Shown: piece by piece, positions 26,834 to 27,238 of the stretch
Numbering within the stretch: position 1 is the stretch's first letter
Layout: each line of letters begins with the position of its first letter
Program-made: the position numbers and the translations under genes
Notes under the pieces: generated by a model
What the model saw: only the letters and a program-made list of their open reading frames with translations
Database searches by the model: none
Told to the model about the DNA's origin: nothing
Assembly (NCBI GenBank): GCA_037447655.1
Contig: JBBHKE010000478.1
Coordinates: 77,867-105,104, forward strand
Length of the DNA: 27,238 bases
Direction: 5' to 3'
Source of the DNA: Zygnema cylindricum
Lineage: Eukaryota; Streptophyta; Zygnematophyceae; Zygnematales; Zygnemataceae

Positions 26834-27238
26834 AAAGTTTGGGCCTCTAGTTCCTACTAGAGCTACTCTTCCATCTTGCTCACTATTTTCTTGCCATTTT
26901 TCTGGAGAACCTCAAAGCCATTGCTTTCAGCTACAGACGTAGAAAACATTTTTTTCTTGAACTTTAGAACATACAAGACATTATACGAAGTTCTCTTAAC
27001 AACCTTTCCATCTATCTCATAATCCAAATCTATGTTCCTTTGGCATTTGATTCAACGGCATAGCCATAAGCATAAAAGATCTGACGTAAAGGAATAGAAG
27101 ACATCTCCTTAAACCAAGACTTGTTCCAACACATGTGTGAAGAGCAACCGGAATCCATTTTCCATCAGAGGTCCTTTTCTCCTTCCATCATGTCGAGTTT
27201 GGCAAGAGCGAAGAACTCTTTGTCATCAGTTTTTGGAA
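26834..27238 (-). pseudogene. pol: C3 protease and Gag C-terminus, partial
   Basis: WKMDSGCSSHMCW contains the aspartic protease active site DSG (27155-27147). A weak GYAVESNAKGT segment follows, and downstream residues are split over frames by further shifts and stops. Just upstream, EFFALAKLDMMEGEKDL ends at a TGA next to the protease motif. The window stops here, so Gag itself cannot be judged. Confidence 0.75.

Larger units (their letters stand above)
23167..27238 (-). mobile_element. C3: Ty1/copia element, truncated by the window edge
   Basis: Minus-strand element with 3' LTR 23167-24008, polypurine tract 24009-24021, and pol from RNase H (24032) back to protease at the window edge. Gag and the 5' LTR lie outside. 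The LTR has no clear similarity to C0-C2, and the protein differs clearly from C1, so this is a separate family of the same clade. Several stops and frameshifts show it is inactive. The left flank CTCCA (23162-23166) is the expected half of a 5-bp duplication. Confidence 0.9.

Overview
This is a eukaryotic, non-coding, transposon-dominated window. I see no host gene that I can defend. The sequence is AT-rich but not short of CpG, and nearly every structure I can delimit is a mobile element or a relic of one. The lineage cannot be fixed from what is here. Ty1/copia elements primed by an internal (anticodon-arm) fragment of initiator tRNA-Met, together with many small DNA transposons, fit several invertebrate or algal genomes.

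Left part (1-10377): a graveyard of small DNA transposons. One family of TA-flanked miniature elements (called MITE-A and MITE-B here) has ends close to CACCGTGAATCGCTATTAGTGT. A MITE-A copy at 3648-5919 is broken at the same TTA in both of its terminal repeats by two different PIF/Harbinger-like elements (3666-4444 and 4632-5901). A second MITE-A copy (7033-9349) is broken at the same terminal motif by a 2.1 kb hAT-like element (7052-9151) with a perfect 8-bp target duplication. That hAT-like element itself carries a MITE-B copy (7473-8088). A 550-bp polypyrimidine/polypurine fold-back lies at 1618-2170. GC-rich inverted arms and a further truncated hAT-like end occupy 9762-10378.

Right part (10378-27238): four Ty1/copia elements, partly nested. 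C0 (+ strand, 10378-11966) is a fragment: a truncated LTR joined to a broken gag. C1 (- strand, 11967-22935) is an old full-length gag-pol element with about 1.05 kb LTRs and many stops and frameshifts. C2 (- strand, 12621-17127) sits inside the left LTR of C1 with a perfect CGTAC duplication. It is young (LTRs about 98-99% alike by eye) and lacks protease, integrase and most of reverse transcriptase. Its one long ORF is gag fused to a strongly drifted RT/RNase H remnant. C3 (- strand, 23167 to beyond the window) is a third copia family with a different LTR, inserted into another MITE-B copy (22936-23166).

The most unusual signals are in the C0/C1/C2 LTRs. Although the primary sequences have diverged, several stem-loops are kept: an early LTR hairpin whose stem changes by compensation around a constant loop, a second hairpin with a tRNA-T-arm-like GGATCAANTCC tip, and a row of short hairpins with different stems but nearly always the same AGGG loop. 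In C1 and C2 the Gag reading frame also starts 20 bases inside the LTR and reads straight through the primer-binding site.
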